DNA of 64,000 bases from NCBI GenBank assembly GCA_937773775.1, contig CALJVL010000015.1, forward strand, positions 1 through 64,000, written 5' to 3'. This document shows positions 35,867 through 45,160 of the stretch, in pieces. Within the stretch, counting starts at the first letter, position 1, and each line of letters opens with the position of its first letter. The notes beneath the pieces were generated by a model. That model made no database searches. It saw only the letters and a list, made by a program, of their open reading frames with translations, and had not been told where the DNA came from. Made by a program: the position numbers and the translations under genes. This stretch comes from an uncultured Flavobacterium sp. (GTDB taxonomy: Bacteria; Bacteroidota; Bacteroidia; Flavobacteriales; Flavobacteriaceae).

Positions 35867-36889
35867 TTAATTGAGTAAGTTTATTAAAAAATCTGCCGTC
35901 ACCTCAGGATTGACGGTAGGGGTTTTAAATTCTAGAATTCTAGAATTTTCGCGTTTTTGTAATCCCTTTAAGTAGTATTTATCATAATATAAAAGGGTTA
36001 TCTCTACTACTTTATCATAATTCCTCTTTTCAAGTTCTTCTTGAGCAAATTTGGCATTGTCGTATCCTAGCCTTTTAGTGATTCGACTAATAGCATCGGC
36101 TAATTTATCATGGCTAAGACTTGCGTAAGTGGTAACAAGGTGTTTTGTTCTTTCCTCCAGAGGAACGTCTAAAAAATAGATTGGCATCTCTCTCATTGTA
36201 TTATAAAATGCATCAGGAATAGCTACTTGGCCAATCAACCTACTTTCGTCTTCAACCCATATGGGTAGAGTGGGGTTTAAGCTCTGAACTATGGAAAACA
36301 GATTGTTTTGAAATTGCTCCGTTGTTGGCTGTGGCGGAAGGTCTATCCCACCAAAAGCCGAACCTCTATGACTGGCCAATCCTTCCAAATCTATCACTTG
36401 TTGTCCTTTATTTTTTAAAGAATGTAGTATCTCCGTTTTACCAGTGCCTGTATATCCTCCTAGGACTTTAAGATTAAAGGGTTGCTCAAAAAATTGTATT
36501 ACATAATTGCGGAAAGCTTTGTACCCTTTTTCAATGACATAAACCTTTTCAAAACCATTCTCGATAAGATGATCAGCGAAAGCATTACTTCTCATTCCCC
36601 CACGCCAACAATGTATTGCAACCTCTTTGTTAGCTGCAATTGCAATAGATTTAGTTATAAAATCATTCAGTTTGGGCTTTACATACTCAAATCCAATTTC
36701 AATGGCTCTTTCTTTTGATTCTTGTTTGTAAGCAGTGCCTACTACTGCCCGTTCTTCATCAGTAAATAATTCAAGATTAGTAGCATTTGGAATATGTCCT
36801 TTAGCAAATTCTCCAGGCGACCTCACATCAATAAGTGGGATATGCTCTAAATTTTGAAAGTAGAAGTCTACGGAAATGATTTGTTTCAT
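35867..36889 (-). CDS. selU: tRNA 2-selenouridine synthase
   Basis: This is a protein of about 340 residues with an N-terminal rhodanese domain (PLIDVRSPGEFAKGHIPNATNL; active site HCWRGGMRSNAF) and a P-loop domain (GGYTGTGKTEIL). This fusion defines SelU/MnmH, which replaces sulfur by selenium at the wobble uridine of certain tRNAs. I chose the ATG at 36889 (MKQIISVDFYF); the frame extends to 36937 without homology. It is the first gene of the selU-selD operon. Confidence 0.93.
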   Translation of the reverse strand: MKQIISVDFYFQNLEHIPLIDVRSPGEFAKGHIPNATNLELFTDEERAVVGTAYKQESKERAIEIGFEYVKPKLNDFITKSIAIAANKEVAIHCWRGGMRSNAFADHLIENGFEKVYVIEKGYKAFRNYVIQFFEQPFNLKVLGGYTGTGKTEILHSLKNKGQQVIDLEGLASHRGSAFGGIDLPPQPTTEQFQNNLFSIVQSLNPTLPIWVEDESRLIGQVAIPDAFYNTMREMPIYFLDVPLEERTKHLVTTYASLSHDKLADAISRITKRLGYDNAKFAQEELEKRNYDKVVEITLLYYDKYYLKGLQKRENSRILEFKTPTVNPEVTADFLINLLN

Positions 36890-36975
36890 CACAAAGTTTA
36901 TATAATGCTTCAAAGATAACTTTATTATAGAAAGCAAGCTTCTATTTTTGTATAAGAAAACCTTTTATTTTATGA

Positions 36976-37371
36976 GAAGTATTAGAAGAAACAGAAGTGA
37001 ATTCGAATCAAGAAAAATAGTTCTATTACGATCAATGAGCAGCTGAAGTCGCCAATTACGAGCTCAAGTTTAATGAGAAAAGTAATAGTGATTAAAAATT
37101 ATTTTGGCACGGACAGGAGCAGTATGAAAAAGAGTTGGAGCAAGAAAATAGACCTGCCTACCAAGCTTTTATACAAGGAAAGAAAGACGCATATGCCGAG
37201 CACCATTCTCATTGTAATGAGCATCAGTACCATAGTGATTGATTTTGCCAGCATTCAGGTTTTTATTATTATGAATACGATCGTCGTAATTACCAAAGAA
37301 GTCCAAGCAGAGCATCAGTTAGTACACAAACTGGAGTTAGCGCGCCAAGCGTACGACCAGGAAATTTTTAA
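36976..37371 (+). pseudogene. Degenerate copy of the His/Tyr-rich secreted protein gene
   Basis: One frame of 132 codons aligns with the protein at 31344-31814 from its EETEVN segment to the end: YEKELEQENRPAYQAFIQGK, YAEHHSHCNEHQYHSD, YYYEYDRRNYQRSP and SAPSVRPGNF. Four in-frame stops interrupt it (the first, TAG at 37018-37020, then TGA at 37036), but there are no frameshifts. The signal peptide is lost. A degenerate relative of the terminator follows. It is an old, inactive duplicate about 5.6 kb from the intact gene. Confidence 0.8.
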
Positions 37372-37662
37372 TAATTTGGGATTGTTAGTGAAAAAAAATC
37401 GCTACTTTCTGTCTTAAAAAGTGTTTTTTTATGACTTATAGACTTGGAATATAATTTTATTCAATGAAAAGCTTTCGGTGAGCTATGCAAGGTCTTTCGA
37501 TTTTTCATAACGAATACTGACTAACTCTTATGATAGCTAATCTTCATTATTGCGGACGCAAATAATTGCGAGGAGCGACCTGTTTACTTTAGTTAATATA
37601 ATGACCCCAGTTTACGTATTGTTTTGTTTTCTCATTTTTGCGGGTACAGTTTGCAAAACTGC

Positions 37663-37773
37663 CCCGCTCGTGTCCATAATCAAACTCAATTGCTAATTAT
37701 TTCGAAACTAGTATAATTATTAATTAATCATACTTCTTGTTGCTCTTGTTTATACTTTGTGTCCACGAGCGGG
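37663..37773. repeat. Spaced inverted repeat, possible recombination site
   Basis: CCCGCTCGTG at 37663-37672 is repeated in inverse as CACGAGCGGG at 37764-37773, with GTGTCC next to both arms. It lies downstream of the minus-strand operon ending at 37900. The spacing is like that of the palindromes in the cassette region, but the end boxes are not clear. The rest of 37372-37899 holds no recognised gene. Confidence 0.4.
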
Positions 37774-37899
37774 ACGCTTCCTCCAGCAGGGGCTTAGGCT
37801 TTTTAAAATATAGTTGCGTCGGCGGTACCATTCAATCGGAGTTTCGTTGTTTGTGCTGCGCACGCAAAGAAACCCTAGTTTTTGTTTGTAGTTTTTATT

Positions 37900-38619
37900 C
37901 TAAAGGAACCAATTTATGGTAATCCAAGATGTAAAATGTGTTTGGTTATCTGTAAATGAAACGAAACGATTGTCGAGTCCCAATTCTATCTTGTGCTGTT
38001 CATTGATTACGTAGCCAATGTTAGGAACTGCTCGTAATTCTATATCATATTCATTATCTTGAATACTATTAAGTACCTCTGTATTAAATTTGAAATAGAA
38101 CTCTTTAACATCCACTTTTAGACCTGATAGTGGTATTTCGACACTTAATCTGTATCTTAATCTAAATTCATTAGATTCAGTTGAGGAAAAGGTCTGGTCA
38201 GTAGCGATTCTGTGTGCTACTCGAAAGTTCTCTATTTTGGTTTGAAATATAAATTGCTGAATTGTCCTATAGGATACTTCATCAGGTTCTATGCGTGTTA
38301 AAACCCCTAAAACAACTTTTGAATTTAAACCTACTCTTCTTCCTACCAAAGCGAAAACGTCACTTAAGAGATATTTATATTTAAAGACACTACTTTGTGA
38401 AGTACTTTTTTCAAGCACAAGATGTCTTGATTCAAACTTGAAATTTACTTCCCATACTTTATTTATTTCGTGGTTGTAATTTATAGAAGGTAATAATCCA
38501 ACTCTGGTTTGTGCTTGTGCACGAAGTTCCTTTGAGCCCGAAAGCATAAAAAAAATCAACAGAAGTTTAATTCTAATATTCAAGGTGGTCGGCTTTATCT
38601 TGTATAATCTGTAAAACAT
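37900..38619 (-). CDS. DUF2490-like outer-membrane protein
   Basis: This exported beta-rich protein has about 215 mature residues. KLLLIFFMLSGSKELRAQ is the signal peptide, and the mature part has alternating amphipathic strands (VNFKFESRHLV, FRLRYRLSVEIPL, HKIELGLDNRFVSF) ending NWFL with a terminal aromatic region, as in small outer-membrane barrels such as DUF2490. The start is uncertain: the ATG at 38619 overlaps the previous gene by 47 bases and gives an odd basic leader, while a TTG at 38583 would start directly at the signal peptide. It is last in a three-gene operon with mscS. Confidence 0.65.
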   Translation of the reverse strand: MFYRLYKIKPTTLNIRIKLLLIFFMLSGSKELRAQAQTRVGLLPSINYNHEINKVWEVNFKFESRHLVLEKSTSQSSVFKYKYLLSDVFALVGRRVGLNSKVVLGVLTRIEPDEVSYRTIQQFIFQTKIENFRVAHRIATDQTFSSTESNEFRLRYRLSVEIPLSGLKVDVKEFYFKFNTEVLNSIQDNEYDIELRAVPNIGYVINEQHKIELGLDNRFVSFTDNQTHFTSWITINWFL

Positions 38620-39154
38620 CCTGTATTTCTCCTTGCACATCAAAGGTGATTTCATAGAGTTGCGTGTTTCCAAGAGCTTTTCCCTTTAAGACTATCTCGT
38701 AAAGAATTGTTATCGAGTCAGTTGGTTCATTTTTACTTATAGAAGTTATCATATCTTTATTTTTACCTTCAAAATGTGTTTGTATCTTTTGAAATTTCCA
38801 TTTTTGGTACAGAGAATCAAGTTTTTCCTCTATTTTATGATAAACAGCAGAATTTATTTCTCTTTTTTTAATTACAAATTCTACGTCCTGTAATATTCCC
38901 AATGTATCAAATTCAATACTAAATTTCTTCTTGTCGTGTTTAAATTTGGCTTCAATAGTAATATCGTTAAGACTTATTTCTTTATACCATTTTATTTTAG
39001 AATCTGAATCGATAGAATCTATAAACTCTTGGGCAGATTGTGGAATTATTTCAGACTTTATTCTATATTCTCTTTCATATTTGTGCTGTGCTTTTAAGAC
39101 AAGTGGGAAAAGTAATAGAAAAACTGTGGATAGAATTATACTCGTTGTCTTCAT
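38573..39154 (-). CDS. Secreted protein with PepSY-like repeats
   Basis: This 193-residue protein has a signal peptide (ending LVLKAQ). The mature part shows two repeats of a short alpha-beta pattern, one around IKWYKEISLNDITIEAKFKHD...FSIEFDTLGILQDVEFVIKK and one around YEIVLKGKALG...YEITFDVQGEIQDVLQI, resembling PepSY-like domains. Function unknown. Its ATG overlaps the mscS stop (ATGA), so the genes are translationally coupled. Confidence 0.6.
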   Translation of the reverse strand: MKTTSIILSTVFLLLFPLVLKAQHKYEREYRIKSEIIPQSAQEFIDSIDSDSKIKWYKEISLNDITIEAKFKHDKKKFSIEFDTLGILQDVEFVIKKREINSAVYHKIEEKLDSLYQKWKFQKIQTHFEGKNKDMITSISKNEPTDSITILYEIVLKGKALGNTQLYEITFDVQGEIQDVLQIIQDKADHLEY

Positions 39155-39633
39155 AGATTTATCTTGGTAGCTTTTTGTAGAAATATGTTGTTTGGAATCA
39201 TAATTTTCTCATTTGCATCTGTCTTTAAAATTACGTAAAATAAGCCAATGTCTGAAACTTGCCCCTTTATATCAAATTCTTTGTCAATAATTGTAATGGA
39301 CTCTCCCAATTTAACAGGATGACTTATAAATATGATGATAGCTGACGATATGTTTGAAAGTATTGACCATTGTGCAACTAATGCAATCCCTACAACTGTG
39401 AGAGCAGAAGTAATAAAAGTCAAAATATTTGTCTGTTCAACACCCCAAATAGCTACTATTGCAATTACAAGAGTTGTAAAAAATAATAAATTAATGAATT
39501 TTAAAATAGGTCTTATCCGATATTTTGAATACTCGTATTTTTTCTGAACTTTTGCAAGTAATCTTTCAGTCAAAAATCTTAATATAAGGAAAAAAGCAAC
39601 TGCGATTATTGTTTCTAATATTCTAATATCCAT
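39151..39633 (-). CDS. Small mechanosensitive-channel (MscS-family) protein
   Basis: This 160-residue protein has three hydrophobic helices (about residues 5-20, 45-65, 70-90). The third helix leads into the MscS beta domain: VGIALVAQWSILSNISSAIIIF is the pore-lining TM3 pattern, and HPVKLGESITI and MIPNNIFLQKA are MscS motifs. It lacks the large C-terminal cage domain of E. coli MscS, a common short form. It would open on membrane tension or pass small solutes. It is first of an operon with the PepSY-like and DUF2490-like genes. An attC-like palindrome lies directly upstream. Confidence 0.82.
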   Translation of the reverse strand: MDIRILETIIAVAFFLILRFLTERLLAKVQKKYEYSKYRIRPILKFINLLFFTTLVIAIVAIWGVEQTNILTFITSALTVVGIALVAQWSILSNISSAIIIFISHPVKLGESITIIDKEFDIKGQVSDIGLFYVILKTDANEKIMIPNNIFLQKATKINL

Positions 39634-39650
39634 TTGTATTTTTTTAATTG

Positions 39651-39780
39651 CATCGTTGTTCCTGCGCTCTTGCGATGGTGTGTGTTTCGTAACCTTTCAA
39701 TTTTCAATTTAAGGGAAACTTTAAGCGAAACGGTAATTCCACTATACCACACACTTCATCAAAGCATCTTTGTAGTAGCA
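39651..39780 (-). repeat. attC-like imperfect palindrome (site A)
   Basis: The outer arms pair imperfectly (CGATGGTGTGTGTTTCGTAACC against GGTAATTCCACTATACCACACACTTCATC). On the minus strand it contains TAGTGGAATTACCGTTTCGC and TTGAAAGGTTACGAA, both found letter for letter in the palindrome at 61409-61533. It lies upstream of the mscS operon, beside an IS110 remnant. Confidence 0.55.
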
Positions 39781-39809
39781 TAACTTTGAGATTACTAAAA
39801 ACGAAGATT

Positions 39810-40080
39810 ATGCAATTACAAGACACTTTATCTATTCCAAAGATATTCATTGGTTTAGATATTAACAAAAAAAGCTGGACAGTTTCTATGCAAATTGATT
39901 TATTTTTTCAAAACCTATTCTATGCTGTCTAATGCTGAATATTTGTATCAATCTGTGGAGCGAATATCTCCAAATCACGCTATCGATTTAGTTTACGAGG
40001 CAGGTTGTAGAATGTTCAGCACGGCTCGATGTTTTTTACACTTGTGCTGGCATGTTTTAGTTGTTAATCTAGCCGATTAC
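39810..40080 (+). pseudogene. IS110-family transposase remnant (N-terminal part)
   Basis: From the ATG at 39810 the frame reads IPKIFIGLDINKKSWTVSM, the IS110 DEDD start with the first catalytic Asp. A one-base shift in the T-rich stretch near 39900 is followed in another frame by SNAEYLYQSVERISPNHAI and LVYEAGCRMFSTARCFLHL, then LVVNLADYVP, the usual IS110 block order. The rest of the transposase is missing. It directly follows site A. Confidence 0.7.
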
Positions 40081-40220
40081 GTACCACACGAACGGGTTCG
40101 AGAGGTAGCGGGGGTAAACATCTAATTGTCTTATTTTCTTTATGATTTTACATAGGAAAACAAGACAAGGAGTCAATAACCGATGCCGCTAATAACTTTT
40201 TTTAGTCGTTAAAATTTCTC

Positions 40221-41387
40221 TTATTTTGACACTATATATTTTCTTAAATCAGAGGTCAGAATATCATTTAATTCCTTTTTATTACTGGCAGCACTTTCAA
40301 TAAAAGCAAATCCAAATACAGGATATTTATTTATATCTAATTCTCTAATTAATATCGGTTTTTCAAAATCTTTAGCAAGATCTGAATAGTTAAATCCTAA
40401 AATATTCGAAGGGATTATTCCCGAATTATTATCCAAAATAATGACACTAAATAGTTCATTCTCTTTTTCTTTAAATATAATATCCCAGTCTGGTTTTTTG
40501 TTTTCATAAAAGCATTTGTACTCATTAAATCCTAAAGTTACTCCTAAAAGGTCAGCCGTAGTGCAAAATCCACCAAAGCGTAAAGGGTTTACTTCGATAG
40601 GGATTATTTTCCCGTTTTCATCTATGCGGACTTCTGCATGTGCCGGGAAATTTTTTAAATCTAACTCTTTGCCAATTTTACTTAAAAAATATTCAAGATC
40701 AATTTTATACTTATCAATGATTGCTTTGGATGTTGAATAAACCCGATCACTTGTATCTGTTCCAGAGGAGAAGAGGTGATGTAAAACGTTTAACACAACA
40801 GCATCTCCATTATTGTCGTAATAATAATCGATTGCATATTCTTCTCCTCGAATAAATTCTTCGATAATAAAATTACTGGTGTTTAATACATTTTCAGGAA
40901 ATATACTTTTAAGTTTATCAGCTTGTAACTCACTTTTAGCTTTGATCCAGTCTTTTTCGTTTTCTACGATATGAACTCCAATGCTAAAGAAACCAACAGC
41001 AGGTTTAATAACAAATGGGAAACGTATTTCATCGTCGGATAATCGTTGGATTTCTTCAATACTTATTTGCTTGAAATAGAAGTCGGGAAATAACTCCTTT
41101 ATAAGTTCTCTGAACTTTACTTTATTTTTTAAAACTTGTAATTGATTTGATAATTTACTTTCTCCATAGTATTCATCGATCCAAGCCAATGCATTTTCTG
41201 AATTGCTGTAAAGAGAAATTTCTGGATTGTTTTTTAGTAAAGCGAGTGCTTCCTCTTCGGCTATCCATGCCAAAGAATCATCTTTTACCAATTCTATGGC
41301 TACTTTGGTTGCAATTATTTTGTAATTATTATCTTTTATTGTTTCGATAAGAAAATCAGAAACAAATGGCTTGTCTATTAAGAACAT
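40221..41387 (-). CDS. ATP-grasp domain protein
   Basis: This 388-residue protein has an ATP-grasp core at about residues 90-310: FPFVIKPAVGFFSIGVHIVENEKDW (ATP-binding Lys), FIIEEFIRGEEYAIDYYYDN and AHAEVRIDENGKIIPIEVNPLRFGG (metal-ligating Glu and Asn). Enzymes of this group ligate a carboxylate to an amine, thiol or similar with ATP. No neighbouring pathway genes specify the substrate. It is followed, 16 bases upstream on the same strand, by the M28 peptidase gene, so a common transcript is likely. Confidence 0.82.
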   Translation of the reverse strand: MFLIDKPFVSDFLIETIKDNNYKIIATKVAIELVKDDSLAWIAEEEALALLKNNPEISLYSNSENALAWIDEYYGESKLSNQLQVLKNKVKFRELIKELFPDFYFKQISIEEIQRLSDDEIRFPFVIKPAVGFFSIGVHIVENEKDWIKAKSELQADKLKSIFPENVLNTSNFIIEEFIRGEEYAIDYYYDNNGDAVVLNVLHHLFSSGTDTSDRVYSTSKAIIDKYKIDLEYFLSKIGKELDLKNFPAHAEVRIDENGKIIPIEVNPLRFGGFCTTADLLGVTLGFNEYKCFYENKKPDWDIIFKEKENELFSVIILDNNSGIIPSNILGFNYSDLAKDFEKPILIRELDINKYPVFGFAFIESAASNKKELNDILTSDLRKYIVSK

Positions 41388-41403
41388 AATGGTTAGTTGT
41401 TTT

Positions 41404-42861
41404 TTACTTTTTTATTTCAATAGTTAAAGCAGGACGTTTGGCGCTTTGAGCAACTCTCCATCCGGTTTCATAGATCCACTTCGTCATCTTAGTCAATTTC
41501 ACATAGTCAATTTTATCTGGGCTATCGAAGGGGGTATGGTAGTCAGGGTGCAATAAGCTGGTGAAAAATATTGCAGGTACATTAGCTTGAGCATAAGGAA
41601 GGTGATCGCTTCTATAGTACCAATTTTCTGGGTGGTCTGCAGCATCCCAGGAAGTATCTATGTTGAAGTTGGCAATACTTTTATTAGCAGCTAAAGTGAT
41701 AGCTACTAGCTCAGAAGAATTAAGATGAGGTTCTGTCGCGCCCAATAGAGCCGCAGAATCAGGTGCATTGCGTCCTATCATATCGCCATTTAAAACAGCA
41801 ACCATGGAAGACAGTTCAACAGTGGGATGGCTAACAAAATAACGAGAACCCAATAAGCCCCTTTCCTCAGATCCGTGCCAAACAAATAAAGCCGATCGTT
41901 TAGCGGGTTGTATACTCCACGCATTCCCTATTGCAAGCATCGCTACCGTAACTGATGCATTATCATCAGCACCGTTCCAGATAGGATCACCGTTAACAGC
42001 AGGTCCTACTCCGTCATGGTCCTGGTGACCGCTGAATAACACGTATTCCCCTTTCAGTTTAGGATCAGTTCCATCAACCTTTGCAATAATATTAACAGAA
42101 GGATAGTCAAAATTCTCTACCTTCAAATTAGCTTTTAAATAAGCGCCTTGTTTAGAAAGTGTATTCTGTAACTGTTTATTTGCCATGATAATCGGTACTG
42201 TAGCTGCAGTAGATGATTTGCCATCTTCAATTCCATAATTTCCTTCTTGATAATGAAATCCCGTAAATGAAATAAGTGATTCTACAGTATCATCAGCAAC
42301 AAAAATGATAGCAGTAACACCACGGCTGAGGAGTTCTTTTCCCTGCTGGTTCATGGCAGCAGCGGTATAACGATATTGCCAGAGGCTCACCCAGTCTTGA
42401 GTTATGGGAGTAGGAGGCATAATATTCATAGCTACAATTTTGCCTTTCAGATCGACAGTATTATCCGGCATTTTGTCCAACCAAACTACAGAGCCTTCTA
42501 GGCTAGTGTCAACCAAATTAGTTAGCCAAATCTCTTTCCAAAGATCAAGAACTTTACCATTTACGCTAACAGTGCTACTATTTGCCATACGGCTGCGTTT
42601 GAGATTAAAGAACTGGAAGTAGGTTCCATCTTCGCCTGCAGGTTTAAGACCAGCTTCACGCGCTTTTTGAGCCACCCAAACAGAAGCTCGCATTTCGCCA
42701 AGTTCTCCTCCTCTTCTTCCCCTAAAGGCGTCACCTGCCAGTTCATATAAGTCCTCTTTTAGATCTTGCTGCTTAATTTTATCTAATTGTGGTGCTGTGC
42801 TTTGCGCAAAAAGTGAAGTGGAAATAAATAATATCACAAGAAGAATTTGTTTGGATTTCAT
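41404..42861 (-). CDS. M28-family metallopeptidase (aminopeptidase), secreted
   Basis: This 485-residue exported peptidase has a signal peptide ending STSLFAQ. A PA-like domain insertion (about residues 110-250) precedes the M28 zinc core: LFSGHQDHDG, NGADDNASVTVAML, FVWHGSEERGLLGS (catalytic Glu pair), LNGDMIG, and the distal His in RSDHLPYAQANVPAIFF. It probably trims peptides in the periplasm or outside the cell. The length is normal. It is first in an operon with the ATP-grasp gene. Confidence 0.9.
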   Translation of the reverse strand: MKSKQILLVILFISTSLFAQSTAPQLDKIKQQDLKEDLYELAGDAFRGRRGGELGEMRASVWVAQKAREAGLKPAGEDGTYFQFFNLKRSRMANSSTVSVNGKVLDLWKEIWLTNLVDTSLEGSVVWLDKMPDNTVDLKGKIVAMNIMPPTPITQDWVSLWQYRYTAAAMNQQGKELLSRGVTAIIFVADDTVESLISFTGFHYQEGNYGIEDGKSSTAATVPIIMANKQLQNTLSKQGAYLKANLKVENFDYPSVNIIAKVDGTDPKLKGEYVLFSGHQDHDGVGPAVNGDPIWNGADDNASVTVAMLAIGNAWSIQPAKRSALFVWHGSEERGLLGSRYFVSHPTVELSSMVAVLNGDMIGRNAPDSAALLGATEPHLNSSELVAITLAANKSIANFNIDTSWDAADHPENWYYRSDHLPYAQANVPAIFFTSLLHPDYHTPFDSPDKIDYVKLTKMTKWIYETGWRVAQSAKRPALTIEIKK

Positions 42862-42981
42862 AAGATTTATTTTTAAAAAATTGAAAAGTTTAATATCGTA
42901 AAGGATCTATAAGTACAGGCAGCCTGACTGTAAACGTTATTGAATAGCCTAGCCTTCCCAAATGTATAGATATTCCTTTTA

Positions 42982-43130
42982 TTACAAAACATCAAAATGA
43001 CTTTTTATTTGCTGAATGCTTTTGTTACTTAACTGGTTGTGAGTTTTACTACTATTGCGCTCTAATAATTCCTGAATATCACGCAAATCAGTTTCGTTTA
43101 ATTAGAAATGTTTGGCATAGCGATTCTATT
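42982..43130 (-). pseudogene. Tyrosine recombinase (integrase) C-terminal remnant
   Basis: A minus-strand frame ending with TAA at 42982 reads LNETDLRDIQELLERNSSKT, then NKSIQQIKSHFDVL. This is the degenerate end of a tyrosine recombinase, where the family has a pattern like TDLRYIQELLGH and then ThVSxxxxxxIKSPxD; the catalytic Tyr position is lost. Upstream, an internal stop breaks the frame. The rest of 43131-43926 holds only blocked frames. Confidence 0.5.
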
Positions 43131-43926
43131 TGGGACTCTGTTTTTTTATTATCTTGTAGTCTAGTTCTTTAACCATTTATGAGCAGTATTAAAGTCGTCG
43201 CTTGTACCCAAACTATCTCTGGTTAGTGATAAATTTAATTTAGGACTCATTTGTTTGATTTCATATTTCGATTGAGCGCAGCATCAGCTCGTCTAAAAAC
43301 CTCTAAATCGGCTTGGTTTGTATAAGTCATAAAGTAAACATAGAATATTCATCTTGAACCCAGAGGCTAGCCACACGAAAGGATTCGTTCAGTAGCAGGA
43401 GATAAAATACAAGTTCGAATAATTGAAAATGATGTAGTATTTATCAAATGAAAAAAGATTTGGTTGACTCATCAAACGATACTTAAACTTTTTAAGAAAG
43501 TTCAGAAAACAAAACAGCTTACTTGAAAAAAGCAAATTTTTTTTGGATCTGGGAAAAGTTGAGCTAATCCAACAAATTTATATTCGAGCCAATATCACAC
43601 TAGCAAACCTACCTTAATTACCTGCAAATAAAATAACGTATATTTGAATATTAAGTCATCTGCTAGAAACTAGTGTCGGCTGGTAAGAGTTTTTTATAGA
43701 AACTTGAATCTTAGTGCGAGTACCGAATAGTTGCGAAACAGCGAAGCAATCTGAGCTATTATTGCTCGACCCTGATTGTAGTAATTTGAAAAAGAATTTA
43801 AAGAAGTATATACCGAAAGTAGACATTCATACTCAACTATGCTTTACCAAAGAATAGTACATCAATAAAATTACAATAAAGGCATTTCGATTTGCAATAA
43901 AAGTAATAAATATCTAAAAAAGCTTT
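43131..43926. other. Gene-poor stretch with decayed coding fragments
   Basis: About 800 bases with frames broken on both strands. Near 43374-43440 a plus-strand frame reads PHERIRSVAGDKIQVRIIE. The segment PHERVREVAG at 40085-40115 is similar, so both may derive from one repeated element. I cannot name it. Confidence 0.3.
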
Positions 43927-44772
43927 ATGAAATCTAAAGATAAAGACCAAGAGAAGCATCAAGAGGAATTAGAGAAAACATCAGAAGAAATAGGTAGTGT
44001 CGATGAGAATCGGGATGTTTTAAGTCATGTTATGCACGAAGGTGAAGAGATATTCAAAATAAATAACAAGGCTATAACGCTCAGTGCTATAATTGCGGGA
44101 CTTGAAATAGGGTTCAGTTATTTCTTAATCTGTAGTCTTTACTACTTATTATCAGGAACAATGGCTGAAAACACTATCTTTAAATTTTTTAGTTTGGTCT
44201 ATCCCGTAGGATTCATTCTTATCGTTTTAGGGAAGTCGGCACTATTTACGGAGCAAACATCCGTTTTAGCCATTCCCGTACTGAATGGACAACGGACGAT
44301 CTGGGAGTTACTGCGAGTTTGGGGATTAGTTATTCTTGGCAACTTAATTGGAGGTATTTTATTTATTTTGTTTATAAGTCTACTTGCACCGCATTTAAAC
44401 TTGTTCACACATGAAACAATGGTAAAAATAGGCACTCATGTAGTTCATTATGATGCTTGGGTTCTCTTTTTAAGTGCAATAGTTGCTGGCTGGCTAATGG
44501 GTTTATTGAACTGGTTAATAAACAGCGTCAAAAACTCACTAACTCGTATTTTTCTCATTTTCATGATAACTGGTGTCATCGGTTTTGGAGGTTTTCACCA
44601 CAGTATTGTCGGTAATATTGAGGTTTTTGGAGCTTTTTTACATTCAAACACAATTACATTTTTAGACTATCTAGCGTTTCTGTCGTTAGCCATAGTCGGA
44701 AATGCCATTGGTGGCGCAGTAGTAGTGGGACTTTTCAAGTACAGAATTTTCGAATCAAATAATATGAAATAA
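43927..44772 (+). CDS. Formate/nitrite transporter family (FocA/YfdC-like) protein
   Basis: This 281-residue protein has a charged, acidic N-terminal cytoplasmic tail (about 40 residues, KDKDQEKHQEELEKTSEEIG) and six membrane helices of FNT type. Conserved parts include TLSAIIAGLEIGFSYF, GKSALFTEQT, VWGLVILGNLIGGILF and GNAIGGAVVVGLFKY. The long tail places it with YfdC rather than FocA or NirC. FNT channels pass small anions such as formate; the substrate is not readable. It is alone, with gene-poor DNA on both sides. Confidence 0.85.
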   Translation: MKSKDKDQEKHQEELEKTSEEIGSVDENRDVLSHVMHEGEEIFKINNKAITLSAIIAGLEIGFSYFLICSLYYLLSGTMAENTIFKFFSLVYPVGFILIVLGKSALFTEQTSVLAIPVLNGQRTIWELLRVWGLVILGNLIGGILFILFISLLAPHLNLFTHETMVKIGTHVVHYDAWVLFLSAIVAGWLMGLLNWLINSVKNSLTRIFLIFMITGVIGFGGFHHSIVGNIEVFGAFLHSNTITFLDYLAFLSLAIVGNAIGGAVVVGLFKYRIFESNNMK

Positions 44773-45071
44773 AATTACTACTCCCTCTAATAAGTCTTAG
44801 AACATAAGATTTGTGATTGCTCTGCAAATTAACTGAGCTCACAACAAAAGATGTAGATTAAAAAAGGAAATAGCTGTTTAAAACTATAAAAGAAAATTAA
44901 AATGAGTCCGAGTTAAAAGGGGTTCGCAACTTATCCTTCCAAGACTATTTTCATTTTCAAAAATACTTCTAGTTAGCATGATGTCTCTTTTAGCGAACAG
45001 TCTGAAAACAAAACTTAGTTGTAAAAACGTCGAGCCTTAGCGACTTTGCAGCAAAAATATCCCTTGTTGGG

Positions 45072-45089
45072 CGAAGTCTCCCGACTTCG
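45072..45089. repeat. REP-like hairpin 1
   Basis: CGAAGTC and GACTTCG are separated by four bases, a perfect short palindrome. A nearly identical hairpin lies at 45161-45180. Confidence 0.6.
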
Positions 45090-45160
45090 TGCTAATTGCT
45101 ATAAAGTACTCTAACTGTAGCAATCTTTATTTGCCTATGTTTTTTGATTATTTAGTGGCT

